DNA of 64,000 nucleotides from Effrenium voratum (taxonomy: Eukaryota > Sar > Dinophyceae > Suessiales > Symbiodiniaceae), in the NCBI GenBank assembly GCA_963377175.1, contig CAUJNA010003001.1:990001-1054000 (forward strand), read 5' to 3'. How positions within the stretch are numbered: position 1 is the first letter of the stretch; every line of letters begins with the position of its first letter. The notes beneath the pieces are model-generated. The model did no database searches. It saw nothing but the letters and a program-made list of their open reading frames with translations, and had not been told where the DNA came from. Both the position numbers and the translations under genes were made by a program. Positions 1-11,316 of the stretch are shown here, piece after piece.

Positions 1-226
1 TTCCGAGTCCACAAGCCTCAAGCGGAAGTACTTCGGGGAGCTGTCACGCCATGTCACGCCATGCGCCGGAAACGAGAGGGGGCCCGAAAGGCGGAACCAG
101 TGGCTGTGGCTTTCATACGCTGAGGATGACTTATTTGGCGACCAGCGCCAAGAGCGAGCGAAACCTCTCGGAGGCCTTGTACGCAATGGCTTCCTGGCAA
201 GGAGGTGGACGTAGGGATTAGATGTC
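1..226 (+). other. Stop-poor, possibly coding left edge
   Basis: Two forward frames stay open through most of this stretch. One carries a short motif, KRKYFGELS, near bases 22-48; another reads well from about base 135 to a possible GT donor near 211. GC-rich codons suggest exon sequence cut by the window edge, but I cannot choose a frame or set boundaries. No family recognised. Confidence 0.2.
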
Positions 227-1152
227 TACCTCGGGCGGCTTTAGACCTCACTTTATTTTGTGACTACCCAAAGGCTCCCGATTCAACGGAGCGGGCCTTC
301 CATTGAAAGCCGAAGCCAGGAGCCTTTGGGTAATGTGAGTTTCCTTCGGTGATGTTTGAAGAAAAGGGAGACCAATTCAGAGAGACCAGTTCAGATGTTG
401 CCCATACCTCGATTTCTTTGCGCGCCCTAAGGATTGTTATCTTTTCTCGGAGAGGTTATCGACCTTGGTATTCGTATGTTGTTCGCTGTTTGTCAGGATG
501 AGCGACGTGAACCTGTTTTACGAGCCGTGGTTGGGATAGCAAACAAATCAGGGCTAGCAGAAAGAAACTCAACCACACCCCAACCAAAGGACGTAACGGG
601 GACCCAGGATGAACCCGTCCCTGGTTGATTGGGCTGTGGTTCGGTTTAAAGACAATGCTTTGGGAGGCGCTTTATGAATCCGCCAGGTTGATTTGCTGGG
701 CACTACATGGCCCGTATCCTTGTTCATTACCTTAAAGGGCATCACAAGGGCATGGCAGTGAGAATTGATCAAAAGTCCAGAACCTGGGTGTTTCTCCAAA
801 GAGGTGACCCCTGTTCAGGTCTGTTCACAAACAATGTGCAATTTTTGAGAAGTCCCCACGTAGCGCAAGCAAAAAGAAAGGTGCCCCCGAATCTGTGGTT
901 TTCCTTTTGCTTGTGCCCTCAAACAAATACCTGGAGTCTCCATGACCCTTAAAAAGGAAGGGATCATTACCCAAAATTAAGGGGTCATGGACCCATTTTT
1001 TAAGGGTCATGGAGACTCTAGGTACAACCCATTTCCGGGCTCAGCATCTTGCCCAAGGCCTGCCGCCTGCCAGCGCCAGAGAGTGAGAGATTGCCTTGCT
1101 GCGCCGCCGCGAAGGGTTGATATTTTGGGGGACGCGTTCAACGGGTTCCAAC
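227..1152. other. No gene recognised
   Basis: Low-complexity intron-like DNA. A near-inverted pair lies at about 948-1016, where GGGTCATGGA and TCCATGACCC type words alternate. Short open stretches at 434-628 and 1047-1081 were not convincing. Confidence 0.3.
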
Positions 1153-1273
1153 AAATGGCCACGGGTCAACACCGATGGTACCATTTTGGGGTAGGTGCAC
1201 CACCCATTTTAGTTGATTTTAGTGGGGATTGGGATGTTCACTGGGGGTCAAGGGTTTTGACCCATAGCCAAAT
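1153..1273. mobile_element. GGGTCA-TIR MITE with AAAT target duplication
   Basis: Element 1157-1269 starts GGCCACGGGTCA and ends TGACCCATAGCC, which match as inverted repeats at 10 of 12 positions. It is flanked by AAAT on both sides (1153-1156 and 1270-1273). It belongs to a family with five other copies in this window (26104, 32052, 38966, 41531, 52108), several with their own 4-bp duplications. No transposase is encoded. Confidence 0.7.
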
Positions 1274-1947
1274 GAGTTTCAGCTTGCTCCAAGGCACCAG
1301 CATGTACCCCACTTTCCAGCAATAGAAGCAGACTTTTGGGGCTTCCCCAAACGGAAAGTAGGCAGAACATGCGCTCCTATTGAGCTTTCAAGAGGGATGG
1401 TATGCACAGCACCCATTTGCAATTGCACCCATTGAACGCGTCACAAAGCGGCTAACCGGGCTGCTCCGATCTAAGGGGGCCGAGTCACAGGAAAAATCGG
1501 TGGGTCCTTTCATATCCTGGAGATCAAACGTCGAAAGCGAGCGGGTCTGTATAGCACCCGTAGCCTAGGCTCGCCCTTGTACAGTCGAGCCGGACAAAAA
1601 GACTTGTGTCAGGAGCGATCGGCACCTCCTACAGGCCTGTATTTGAAGATTTGTTCAGAGTCTTTTTCACTGCTGGAGTAAAGTGATATGGGGGATGCCT
1701 TTATTTTTGACTCCCTGATTTGGGACAAACTTGCTACAGGCTGGGACTTGCTATAGCTTGAATAAATTTGAAGAATCAAAGGCCAGTCGGTTCCGTGTCC
1801 TTTGATCTCCCTCTCCCACCCCATCTCTTTTCTTACCTCTTAAAAACACAACTTTTCTCAACTTTTTGGGTAACATGGGCTATATGTCTGTAAAAGATGA
1901 GAACTTCCCCAGGGCGCAGGGAGTTTCAAGGGGTAAGTTTTGTGCAG

Positions 1948-2084
1948 TATGACAATCCCGATTCGAAGCTCGCCCCGCGAGGCCGCGAAGTTCTTCGCGG
2001 AGCAGATGCTTCGACAGGTCCTCAGGCGACTTTTTCGTGAGATCGATGCTTCGGGCCGCGAATTTTTCCGCGTGACTCGCCAGG
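1948..2084 (+). CDS. Candidate exon, unknown protein
   Basis: A GC-rich island with strong third-position GC. The forward frame reads through a helical, charged stretch containing EAAKFFAEQMLRQVLRR and FREIDASGREFFRV. The acceptor is TTTTGTGCAG and the donor is CCAGG|GTTCC. The reverse strand is also open and protein-like here, so the strand is not certain. I recognise no family. The neighbouring sequence is non-coding. Confidence 0.35.
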
Positions 2085-2169
2085 GTTCCATTCAGCAAAG
2101 GAAGTTCTCAAAGCTTCCATAACAACCACTTCATATCCTATAGTTGTCAAGGGCCCCCCATAGGGGCCA

Positions 2170-3284
2170 GAGTCTATTAGGGGCCAATAGGTTTCCTTTT
2201 GGGGACTATTTCCAGGGGGTCCCCTCTTCGGGGGGACCCTGACAACCATAGAAATGCGAACATTTGTCCTGTTCGCAAAGTTCTTCCATTAAGATCCACA
2301 GAAAAGGAGAGTGCACAAATGTGGGATGTAACTGTACCTCTTTGTTTGTGGCTTAAATGGAAAGCAAAAGGACACCCAAAATTCCTCTGTTTTTTTTTGA
2401 GGGGAGGGTCGTCCCATTCAATGTCATGCCTATATAATAAATATATGTATATACAGATGTGAACACAGATCCCAAACTCTATCCCTGAAGTTTTTCTGAC
2501 CTGCAGGTTGCGGGTGTGATTACGTGTAGGCAAGTTGCCGGTTCCCTTTTGGAACCTGCCGCCTTGTGCCACCTTCTCAAGGGGAGCCCACAATTGGCCC
2601 CTAAGTTTCGGGAAATCACGGAAACAGAGCTGAGGCATCAGTAGACATCGTGCCAACCGTTCATCGGAATTATGGTAAAGCCCAGGTTATTCCCTGTGCT
2701 TTGAGAGCAAGTTTTCACAGTTTTTAGGCCCCACACGCCCGAAACTGGGTCTCCAAGCCAAAATGATTCCAAAACTTGAGGGAAGCCTCAATATGAAACA
2801 ACCTGTTGAACAGGTGTTTAGGTCCCAGAGACGGGCCATGAATCCAAGGGCCTCATGCTTATTTACGCCCAACGATGCTCAACCAGGCAAGGGGGTTCAT
2901 TGATGTTCTACCTCCCCCCGAAAACGATAAGAAACAAAAAGAGAGAAAAAAAAAAACATAAACAAATAAGGTCGGATATCCCCAACAACGCTGGTACCCT
3001 TCCAGAGCCCTACACCGGAGCTCCAAACCACTCTGAAGCCTACATGGGCAGAGACGCCTGAGGTTTCAGCTGAGGAAGAAAGGACAATCATCAACCACGC
3101 CTGTGCTCTGAACCCCCGGCAAAGCAAAAGAGCGACAAAGAAACAAACAAGCAAAACATCCGACACGCAAACATCAACAATAAAGGCGAAGGCAGGGAAA
3201 AAACATTAAAAACAAAACACAACATGTCGATCAAAGGTAGAAACATCTAGGGCCAGTGATTGCAATAAACAAAAATGGAGGCAG
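2170..3284. other. No gene recognised
   Basis: Intron-like sequence with short inverted GGGGACC/GGTCCCC words near 2200-2240, an AT-rich patch at 2440-2460 and an A-rich tract at 2940-2965. One copy of the AAAAGGACACC word common in this window lies at 2367. Confidence 0.3.
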
Positions 3285-3368
3285 CAGCTGGGCTTCGACC
3301 TGGATCTGAACTCCACGCTGGGCGCTCATTTGATGCCAGGCATGGGGTTTCAACGCCACGTGGCCTAA
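3285..3368 (+). CDS. Candidate terminal exon, unknown protein
   Basis: Reads 27 codons and a TAA stop in a strongly biased frame (CAG CAG CTG GGC TTC GAC CTG). Residues include LGFDLDLNSTLGAHLMPGMG. The acceptor is GGAGGCAG just upstream. It could instead be internal with a GC donor at about 3338. No family recognised and no other exon could be linked to it. Confidence 0.4.
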   Translation, partial: QLGFDLDLNSTLGAHLMPGMGFQRHVA

Positions 3369-3847
3369 GCCTCCGCGTTCTTTGGGAGGTCCACGTCTCA
3401 TGTTCTGGCAGATATTTGTTCGGTTGGTATCAAAATTTGAAGCCGGGGGTTCAAACTTGAACGTAGCTTTTGGTAAAGGTGGGCCAGCCCATCACAAGTC
3501 ATGGGCTTTCTTGGCAAAGGAACAAATATATGTTTGTTCTTCTCAACATCTTTGACTCGCAATAATGTGTGCTTCCTGTTTGGCTCTTTCTTTAAAGAAA
3601 GAAAGAGTCAATACTATAGTGTAGTGGTAAACATCAACATTAAACTTTTAGTTGAATCCACTTAAGTCAAATTGGGGCACCAAAGTGAAACAAACTATGC
3701 CCAATATGCCCTAGTGACGACTTTTGTTTGGTAGATGTCTTCATCATGCTACTTGACGCCTGCAACAAAAAGTCAACTTTTCGGGTCATCTGAGAGGTCA
3801 GCGAAACTGAAGCCGGAGCTTGGTGACAGACCCCTGCTTCCATTTGC

Positions 3848-3945
3848 TTGGTGGTTCTCAGTTATTCTTTTAGCTTTTTAGTGTTTAGTGGTAGTTTCCA
3901 TTTAACCCACTAAAAGTTAAGCTTTTAGTGGGCCGCCTACCAGAG
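3848..3945 (+). repeat. TTAGTGG hairpin element, copy 1
   Basis: Contains a perfect 11-bp stem, CCCACTAAAAG (3906-3916) and CTTTTAGTGGG (3922-3932), with a 5-base loop. It is preceded by TTTTTAGTGTTTAGTGGTAGTTTCC. Two further copies lie at 40036-40145 and 52917-53035; the similarity also covers about 25 bases upstream (a CTTGGTGGCTCCCAGCC-like word). Confidence 0.65.
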
Positions 3946-3946
3946 C

Positions 3947-4090
3947 CGAGCAAGCTGCATTTTGCTCCTGAAGCTCCGCGACTTCTTCGCCATGGAGCTT
4001 GCGCTTTTGGGTGCCCACCAGCCAAAGGGACTGGCGGAAGCTGAGGAGTCGCGTGGGCTGCTTCGTGGAATGAGCCGAGAGTCCCTTTAA
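3947..4090 (+). CDS. Candidate coding island, unknown protein
   Basis: Starts just after the hairpin element. The best frame contains LKLRDFFAMELALLGAH and GLAEAEESRGLLRGM and ends at TAA (4088-4090). Other frames are partly open. No clear acceptor or donor bounds it, so this may be a gene remnant or part of a larger exon with the next entry. Confidence 0.3.
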   Translation, partial: RASCILLLKLRDFFAMELALLGAHQPKGLAEAEESRGLLRGMSRESL

Positions 4091-4115
4091 GGGTTCAGGC
4101 CACTGGCCCCGACAG

Positions 4116-4181
4116 CGCGCCAGACGGCGTAATTACTTCGAAGAGCTGGCATACAAGCTGTGGCAGTCGGAGGTGTCCTAA
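4116..4181 (+). CDS. Candidate terminal exon, unknown protein
   Basis: Follows a CCCCGACAG acceptor in phase 0 and runs 21 codons to TAA. The residues RRNYFEELAYKLWQ show strong third-position GC. A similar R-aromatic-E-L word occurs at the left window edge and near 31.0 and 52.0 kb. No function can be assigned. Confidence 0.35.
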   Translation, partial: RARRRNYFEELAYKLWQSEVS

Positions 4182-4189
4182 TCTGGCAG

Positions 4190-5945
4190 AATTGGGCTGG
4201 AGTCCAAGGCGAGTTTCTCAAAATGGTGGGCGCCCGATTGGTTGGTATTTAAAGGGAAACCGTTGATTGGAGCGTTTGGGTTTTAGGTTGCCGCTTTCTG
4301 TGAGTGGCCAAGGGTTCCCTCAAGAGTGTGAACATAGTCACATAGTGCTGGTCGGACGGGGATGAACCGCTTGGCTATCACAGAAGTAGCGACTTGCCAC
4401 CGCTTTGGTCCTTCAACAGCATTGGGTAGTTTAAACAAGCAGTTGTTGCAGGGACGAGTTGTTGCTCGATTGGAAGATACATTTTCGCCTATGTTCCAAG
4501 GGCTCTCCCTGCAGCCATCCAACTGCGTGCGTTCGTGCGTTTTTAAGGTTGTGCTGAAGGGAAACCAAGAGGCAAACCACCATGTTTGGGGTTCCCTATT
4601 TTGACACATACCCCATTTTCAAAGGCTGAGTGTATATTTGACATTTTGGACCCTTTTGGGGTCTGGTTTGTCAGACTTATGCCGCAATGAGTAGCGAACC
4701 CGCCAATTAACTTCGGGTTAATACCAGGGGGCATGTCTCAAAACTGGGGGCCTTGACATTGCGACCCTCAAAACCAATCAACAGGAGGTTCCCGCCACAA
4801 GGCGCACATTGAGTTCATGCATTCACTTCACAGGTAATGACATGTCATCTTTCGCTAAGGAGCGAAAAGGAGCTGGACGAATGGTTAGACTGGCTGGTGG
4901 AGGACGGGCGACTCGCTTCGACTTGTTTCACGTGGCTGTCACAATCTGCGACACCCACTTTTCTTGCCGTATTTCTCACTATTTGAGCCTTGTTGTGCTA
5001 TGGGCTTGCACCAGAATGTGGCTGCAAGTCCCTGCAAAGACGCGGGCGACCTCGCCTGGGGGTAAATGAGCTTACCATGATGTAGATTCCTTTTCTTGGT
5101 GGTCCTATAGTTCAGATTTGGAAAGATGAGTAAGTATCGCATAAACTTTCTCACGAGCCTTATGTTCAAAACATGGCCTTGCTGCACTTGTGTTCTCTGG
5201 TGGTTTCTCAAGAGACATGGATGAAAGATTTTCATGACTATTTCGACCTACGGGTGTGATGAGCCTGGAGGATGTATTTAGCCCAGGAGTTACTCTTGCT
5301 GCAAAATACCACTAGAAGCGGGCACTGATTATGTTGACCCGAATCAGCTCTCCCTCAGGTGTCCCCGTTCAGCCTTGGAAGTTTAGCCTCGGAAGAAGCA
5401 CTCTCCCGAAAGACATCCGTAGAACACACACACACTTAACCGCGCACTTAAACACACACTTAAACACACGCTTAAGCACAAACACTAAGCTGACGCCAAC
5501 AAAACAAGGTCTGGCATTTAATGAACCCAAGGGAAGTAACTGCGTAACCCTTGCTTCGGTATGTGCTTCAAGCAAGTACCATTCTATCATTCTTCTATAT
5601 CCGAGTGTGGCACCCCCAGGAAGAAGCGTGAGGGCAAGCTTCATGAGGCCGACCCCCTCGTTTCTCCAAATAAGGCCTTTCGCAAAGGTAGTCATAGTCC
5701 TTGAGTTTAGTTTAGTTGAACATAAACCCCCGGCAAGTGAAATTGTCGTAGGGCACAATGTCCCACCCATAGGGTACTTTAGTTGAAACCAAGGCCCGAC
5801 ATGTGCGGATTCGATGACCTTACCCCTGTGTGGTTTGGATTGGTTTGGAGATTTGGACCCTCAATGAGAGAGAATGGTAAAGGTGCCCGGAGCACGCCAT
5901 CTGCCTATTCTGTTGCGAGCTCACCTGACGAGCTCACCGAAACAG
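4190..5945. other. No gene recognised; short CA-rich repeat
   Basis: Bases 5425-5485 carry degenerate ACACTTAA/ACACACTT repeats. The rest is intron-like. An open frame at 5331-5786 is driven by this low-complexity composition and lacks convincing codon bias. Confidence 0.3.
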
Positions 5946-5948
5946 AGG

Positions 5949-6082
5949 GTCAGGTGCAGGGTTCCACTTTTTGACTACCCCAAGATGGACTTAAACTTAG
6001 GGGTTCTCCTTTGGGGGCAACGAACCACCCCTGGGTTTAAGTCTACCCTGAAAAAGTCAAAAAGTGGAGCCCTGGTCAGGTG
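5949..6082. mobile_element. hAT-like MITE with 8-bp target duplication
   Basis: Element 5957-6074 (118 bp) begins CAGGGTTCCACTTTTTGACT and ends with its inverted counterpart (AGTCAAAAAGTGGAGCCCTG). Further inside, GGACTTAAAC pairs with GTTTAAGTC. It is flanked by perfect 8-bp direct repeats GTCAGGTG (5949-5956 and 6075-6082). An 8-bp duplication and CAGGG termini are the usual signature of the hAT superfamily. It has no coding capacity and lies 14 bases upstream of the next exon. Confidence 0.8.
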
Positions 6083-6096
6083 ATGTGATTGCGTAG

Positions 6097-6182
6097 GAAG
6101 TGGTGCTCGCGAGCGTGGACTTGGACGGTGATGGCGTCGTCAGCCAAGAGGCGGCGTTCTCGAACGGCATGGTCTTTCAAAG
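6097..6182 (+). CDS. Candidate exon with EF-hand-like loop
   Basis: Acceptor GCGTAG at 6096, donor CAAAG|GTATGG at 6182. The frame is phase 0 at the start and reads VDLDGDGVVSQEAAF, which has the D-x-D-G-D-G-x-V spacing of an EF-hand calcium loop. The acidic residue falls at position 11 rather than the canonical 12, so calcium binding is uncertain. EF-hand proteins are very common in dinoflagellates. Neighbouring exons of this gene were not found; a hAT-like MITE sits in the upstream intron. Confidence 0.45.
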
Positions 6183-8353
6183 GTATGGAAGGGTTGGTTC
6201 TATACGGGGGTAGATACATATACTGGGGTTGTGGGGTACTCAAGTAAAATTAGTCATGATTATTGGATAGTGATGTTTGTTATTATTTGGCTCCTTATAC
6301 TGCTTGTACTAGATTGGGTGCCCAAGAAGCACATATAGTTTGTTATTTAGAGAAATCCACCGCGGGATGGATGTTTCTCCGTTTTTGAAGACCTGCAATC
6401 TTGCCGGGCTTCAGTATATGAGGGGTGAGCCAAAAACTATCATGTTTTTCAAATGAAGTCATACGTTGCTTTAGCAAAGGTGCCCCACAGTCTTCTGTAT
6501 CATTGGCCATGATGGCCCTTCAGGGGTACGTGGATGATCGACCACGGCGTTTGCTGTATAGCTTTTGAACCCAAAAAGCCATCCTCACTTGATTGCTATC
6601 AAATCGGATCTTTAGAGTTTAACTGTTTGGGAAGTCAAGGGCAAATGGTATTTGGAAAGCGCATGAGAGACAGTTGAAAAGTGTTCAAGCCAACCGATTC
6701 AAAAGGCAATTGAGCTCTTTTTTGCCCCCAAGCCTAAATGCACGAGCCATCCCAGGAAGATCAAGATAGCAGCCTAAACACCAATTCATCCTTTTGGAGG
6801 ACGTTTTTGATGTTCATGTGAATTTGCAGGGGAATACCCTAACAGTGATCCCCAGGGCCACGCAAGTGTTGGCTCTACCCAACATGTGGATTTTGCAGGT
6901 CCTTCAGTTGTAGAGGCGTTTTTGGTGTTTTGTGTCTGGCATATTTTTTTCCAAGAGCGATCGCACGTGAAAGGCCTCTAGTCCCTTGTTTCGGATAGTG
7001 TTGAAAGATAAGCTAAATTGTTTGTAGGTTGGACAACGCGTTAAAGCCCTTTACTTGTTATTTGTGTGATTGATTTGTTAGATTCAAGGGCCTTGTGAGG
7101 TGGGTTGTTTGGGCGTGTGGAGGTTATCTACCACTCAAGCAGCGCAAACAACCCACCTGAAACTAGTTAAACAAAGCTACAGGAGTTGGGGGTTCCCCGT
7201 TTTCCGCTCCTTTTGATGCGAGTAATATTGTTCGGGGCCCAGATGTCAATGCATCCGATCTCATTTGAACTTGCATGTTGAGGTTCCCTAAGTATGGTAG
7301 GGGAACCCCTTTTGGATGCTTTTAGAGGGAAACTAAAATGAAGCAAACCATTTCAGGGTCCCGCATTTTGGGGCAATCTCATATGAGCCCAAAGGAGCCA
7401 TATTCTGCTGGGTTTGGGGCCACAAAGCTGAGATACAGATGGACAAAATCGAAGTCGCACCGGTTGGGATGGATGAAGCCTGAGGAATACCGAGAAACGC
7501 CTACCAACCGGTTGTATCATGCAGTAGGGTTCCCGTTCGCACCTCAAAAGACCCATTTTTGAGCCTGTGTAGGGCTACCACTCAGGAGCCAAAACAAAGT
7601 TTGGGGCACGTCTTTGTCCGACATGCGCCCCCCTCTTCGAGGTCTTACTGGGTCCATTGTTCTGGGTGATTTATAACGACCTCAGAAGACCGAATTCACC
7701 CCACATGGTGGTTTATGTGGGGAATAGCCGCCCCCCAACCACCTTATTTCAGGTAGGTGAATATTATAATGCACCCAGATTGTCGGATTGAGGACTGCAC
7801 CAGGCAATTTTTGAGCAAAGGAAGCCACGCAACTGGCCTGTGGATGGACCAAATCCACGCCAGGCAATAGGGTGGTTCAACCAGGATTCATTTGTTTGTT
7901 TTATCCCTGCCAAGTGCGAGATGAATCGTGCATGCATAGGGTGTGTCCCCCTTTCCTGCGGTGTCCTCCCAAAGAGTTCAAATTGTTCGGCTAAATATGA
8001 GACATCTGAGAAGATTTTCTCTTTGGCGTACTGTTGGGGCCTTCAAATTTCAAATACGCTCCCTGCAGCGTCAAGCGGTCACTTATTTTTTTCAATCGAG
8101 ACTTTGACTACTTTTTCGGGAAGGGGCCTTCAAGAACTGGTCATTGTCACAATCGAGCAGTTTTCTGGGAAACGGACGCATTTCGCTTAACAAAAAAACG
8201 AGCGAGGGAGAGGAATTGGAAGCAAGATTTGACCTTTGGGTCTGACTACTTGTTGTTTTTGCGGAAACTCGTGACCAAAACATACCGCAAATCGGGTGCA
8301 AAAACCCGCAAAGGGACGTAAATCTCAAAAAGTGGGCAAATCTAGTTTTGCAG
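6183..8353. other. Long stretch with no gene recognised
   Basis: AT-richer intron-like sequence with few open frames. Nothing in 6183-7330 looks coding. An open frame at 7338-7562 has weak codon bias and no splice context, so I left it out. Confidence 0.35.
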
Positions 8354-8426
8354 GATCACAGAGGACGAGCGCAGTTGCCTCATCAGCTGGCGAACCCCGG
8401 GGTTTCAATGCAGAAGTATTGTCCAG
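8354..8426 (+). CDS. Candidate exon, frame ambiguous
   Basis: Good acceptor TAGTTTTGCAG|G and donor GTCCAG|GTAGGG enclose 73 bases. All three forward frames are open, so the peptide cannot be fixed from this sequence alone. It lies 315 bases upstream of the next island. Confidence 0.3.
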
Positions 8427-8741
8427 GTAGGGCAATCAGCATCATCATCCGCATGGCAAGCCAGTTGCGGGCCGTCCACGCAAAACAGCGCCTGCAAAAG
8501 TTGCCATGACCATTTTCCCAGAAAACGGCCAATTTGTTTCCAACCCGGCCCAAACGGCCCAGGCGGGCGGCCAGAAAAAATGTGACAAACCACATCGGGC
8601 AAAAACAAGTGTTAAAATGAAGTTACAGGTCCCATCCTTTTCACATGAAACCTGACGTTCGGGTCCTGGTTTGGACCATTTTCCCTTTTTCACCGGGACC
8701 GGGTCCCGAAGGTCAGCGTCACCATGTGAAACGGGTCGGAG

Positions 8742-8842
8742 GGTACTCATCACATTGGCGCGCCGCTTGAACCGCGATGTCCGAGAGGAGTTTTGCCGCG
8801 TGGGCGAGGAGATCCACGGCGAGGCCGCGAATCGTTTGCCAG
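8742..8842 (+). CDS. Candidate exon, unknown helical protein
   Basis: 101 bases with acceptor CGGAG and donor TTGCCAG|GTGAGG. The frame reads VLITLARRLNRDVREEF and then CRVGEEIHGEAANRLP, with high third-position GC. The reverse strand is also open, but the consensus donor favours the + strand. No family recognised. Confidence 0.45.
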
Positions 8843-9546
8843 GTGAGGGTTTTGGATTTGTCAACATAGGACTTTTGTGGGACCCCCGTCCCACCCCTCA
8901 GGGCCCTGATTTCTGGAGAAACCCATCCCAAGCCTCCGAATTCAATTGGCTCCTCAAAAAAAGTTAGAGGGAAAAGACAACAACGACCTAACCTTTCTCA
9001 TAACCAAGACACTGCGTACCAACACAGGATAAATAAACCCTGGTTGATGAAAAGGGTGGGGGTCCTTGAACCTTCCTTGTCGTTTTGGGGGGAACCTACC
9101 CAGAAACCACTTGCTGCTCTTGGTGCGATTTCAAGGGCCACCCCACCTGCCCCAAAGGGGCTGGCGGATTGAACAGCATGGGAATCAAGCCCCGTGTGAC
9201 AACACTCACCCGCTAAGTGCATTAGCCTTGCCATCAAAAGAACTAAAGCAAAAACTCTCCGTTTGTGGCACCCCTTTGGGGTGCCACGTTAGGGCATGCT
9301 GGGGAGCACCTCGCCCATCATATCTGGTTTATCTCCGATAAAGCAAGCTGCACGGGACATGTATTTTCCCCAGATACCTCTCGGAAATGCGAGTTATTGC
9401 CTATCAAAGTTGATAAAGAAGCCCATGTTTTAGTTCAGCTCTTCAATTTTTCCAGCTCCCCTATTTAGCACCCAGCTGATGCTAATCAGACAGATCACAG
9501 GAAACGTTGAGGGGCATATCTTGCATCAACCAGGCAATTCGCGCAG

Positions 9547-9619
9547 AAACCTGGCGGTGAGGTGTCTCAGTTGTACAACCTCGGCCAGCACTTCAGCCAG
9601 CAGATCCTGGACAGTTCAA
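9547..9619 (+). CDS. Candidate exon, unknown protein
   Basis: Acceptor ATTCGCGCAG, donor TTCAA|GTACCT. The frame reads KPGGEVSQLYNLGQHFSQQ with strong codon bias. The same frame stays open past the donor for about a dozen codons, up to the MITE at 9650, so the true 3' boundary is uncertain. No family recognised. Confidence 0.45.
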
Positions 9620-9645
9620 GTACCTGCCCCAGGCGCGACGATCCC

Positions 9646-9766
9646 ATGTCTCAGTTGTTCAGTGGCACCAATGATTTTTCTTTTTTTTGGTGGCTGCCCC
9701 ACTAAAAATTGTCCAAGCCCCAAAAGGGTTCCCTTTTTTTCTAGGGTCACTGAACAACTGAGATGT
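9646..9766. mobile_element. CTCAGTTGTTCAGTG-TIR MITE with ATGT duplication
   Basis: Element 9650-9762 (113 bp) has inverted ends CTCAGTTGTTCAGTG and CACTGAACAACTGAG, flanked by ATGT on both sides (9646-9649 and 9763-9766). It is non-coding. It sits about 30 bases after the preceding exon, and the frame of that exon stays open into it. Confidence 0.75.
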
Positions 9767-10720
9767 ACATGGAGAGGGGTCCTTCCCCCATTCCCTGAGG
9801 TCACCAGGTCAAAGTGAAGGAGTGGCTCCCACTTCAGTACCAGTAAACCTTCTTCAACTGGAGAATTGGTCATGGAAGGTCTTCCATATCACAGGACTGG
9901 GCGATTCCCGCAAGGGGTCACTCGATAACTGGAAGGCCGTCAAAAGGAATTGGGCTGCGCCCAAAACCGGTTCCAACAAGGCCATTGTGTAGGCGCTTTG
10001 GTCCCGACCTGGTGTTATTCCATAATCCTTTGACCATGGTCCGGTGGGAGCCAGCGTGGGGTTTTGATTGCCGCTCAAGTCAGCGTGTCCCAAAGCGGGG
10101 TACACCGATATCACGGGTGAGTCGATTCTAATCCCAGGCTTCTTTCCAGAAAACCATCAACCAGCGGAAATGGCAGTCTGAAATGAGCGTTGCTTAAATT
10201 CAAATGAGAAACTGGGTGGTTTCCTTTTCGGCTCCATTCACAAAGTATCCAAAGGAGTCTATGCTCAACCCCCCCAAAGTTGGGAGCCTCTTTGTGCAGA
10301 CGGAGTCTGGGCACATGAGGGATGGTTTTGTGAATTTACAGGAGGGATTTACTACAGCCACGCGAAACATATGTACTCTTTCAGCCTGTGCTTTTTGGGT
10401 TTTCCGGAAAAGGAGGGGGGTAAGTAGGTCGTTCTAATCTACCTGCGATTTGAATGAAGCCGCAAGTCGGGATCTTTGGGAAAATATGTTGCATTGAGGG
10501 GGCCGGCGGAATTGGAATCAGGTGCTTAGGCGGGCAGGCGGGCAGGAAGGGCACCCCAGCTTCCATTTTCATGGGAGAACACCGGAGCGCGCCAGCGGCC
10601 CAAAAAACCCGGGAGCGCGTGTGCAGTTGCTTGAAACCAGTCTTCAGGTTGGTTTGCATGGACACTGAAGGAACACCACCATGGGGGCTCCAAATCCCTT
10701 GGACGAGCCATACACATTTT
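9767..10720. other. No firm gene
   Basis: The reverse strand at 9854-10114 is open and moderately protein-like (for example GAAQFLLTAFQLSSDP), but lacks clear splice sites. It may be a minus-strand exon or chance. The rest shows nothing. Confidence 0.25.
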
Positions 10721-11298
10721 GCTACTAGGATGTTCAACAAACTGAGTAAGTAGGTTATAACTTTCAACCATCCACACGCTGAAAGTGGACGTGTGGCCAC
10801 TATTCAGTGCTTGGCTACTATGCAGCGCTTGTTTGAGCGTGCAGGCAGTGTTGCAAAGTGCGACGACAGCCACACGCTCAGAAAGTACTCCATCATGTTT
10901 GGTGTGCGGACCAATTATGGCAGCCGCTGTGCGGCGCCTATCCACGAGCGCGCACGCATGAGCGAGGTTCAGAGGTGGAAGGATTGGTTTGAGGAACAAA
11001 CCCAACTCGAGGCTCCCCGCCCCCTCACCCACTCGCTGACTCTCTCACGAGTGAAGCGCGTTTGGTGTACCGCACCAAAGCTGCTCACAGTTGGAACCAG
11101 ACAGCTTCTACGAGCATCGAACATCATCTCCGGGGTTAGAAAGGCACTCACAGCTAGCCCAGTTGTAACCTTTGGTGCATGTTGCTTGGATGTTTTGACT
11201 TCAACTTTTTGCCAACTCATGGGTTTGCCCGTTCAGGGGAGCGGAGAGCAACCAAGTAGCCATGGCTATAGCCTACTCGTATCTGAAGTAGCTTGAAC
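10721..11298. mobile_element. Long inverted-repeat element with internal ORF
   Basis: The left end, GTTCAACAAACTGAG then AAGTAGGTTATAAC, is an imperfect inverted match of the right end (GGCTATAGCCTACTC then GAAGTAGCTTGAAC). The same ends define shorter elements at 38602-38707, 48652-48760 and 58224-58321. This copy is about 578 bp. It holds a long open frame (10793-11296, no ATG, begins GTG) and, at 11189-11228, a piece of another repeat also seen at 26031 and 43733. No target duplication is evident and no transposase motif was recognised. Confidence 0.45.
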
Positions 11299-11316
11299 AC
11301 CCGCGGCTCACGCCAG

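Noticed and set aside
4870..4920. RLAGGGRATRF resembling an ABC signature (L-S-G-G-x-x-R)
   Set aside because: No helical subdomain or Walker B around it and no splice support.
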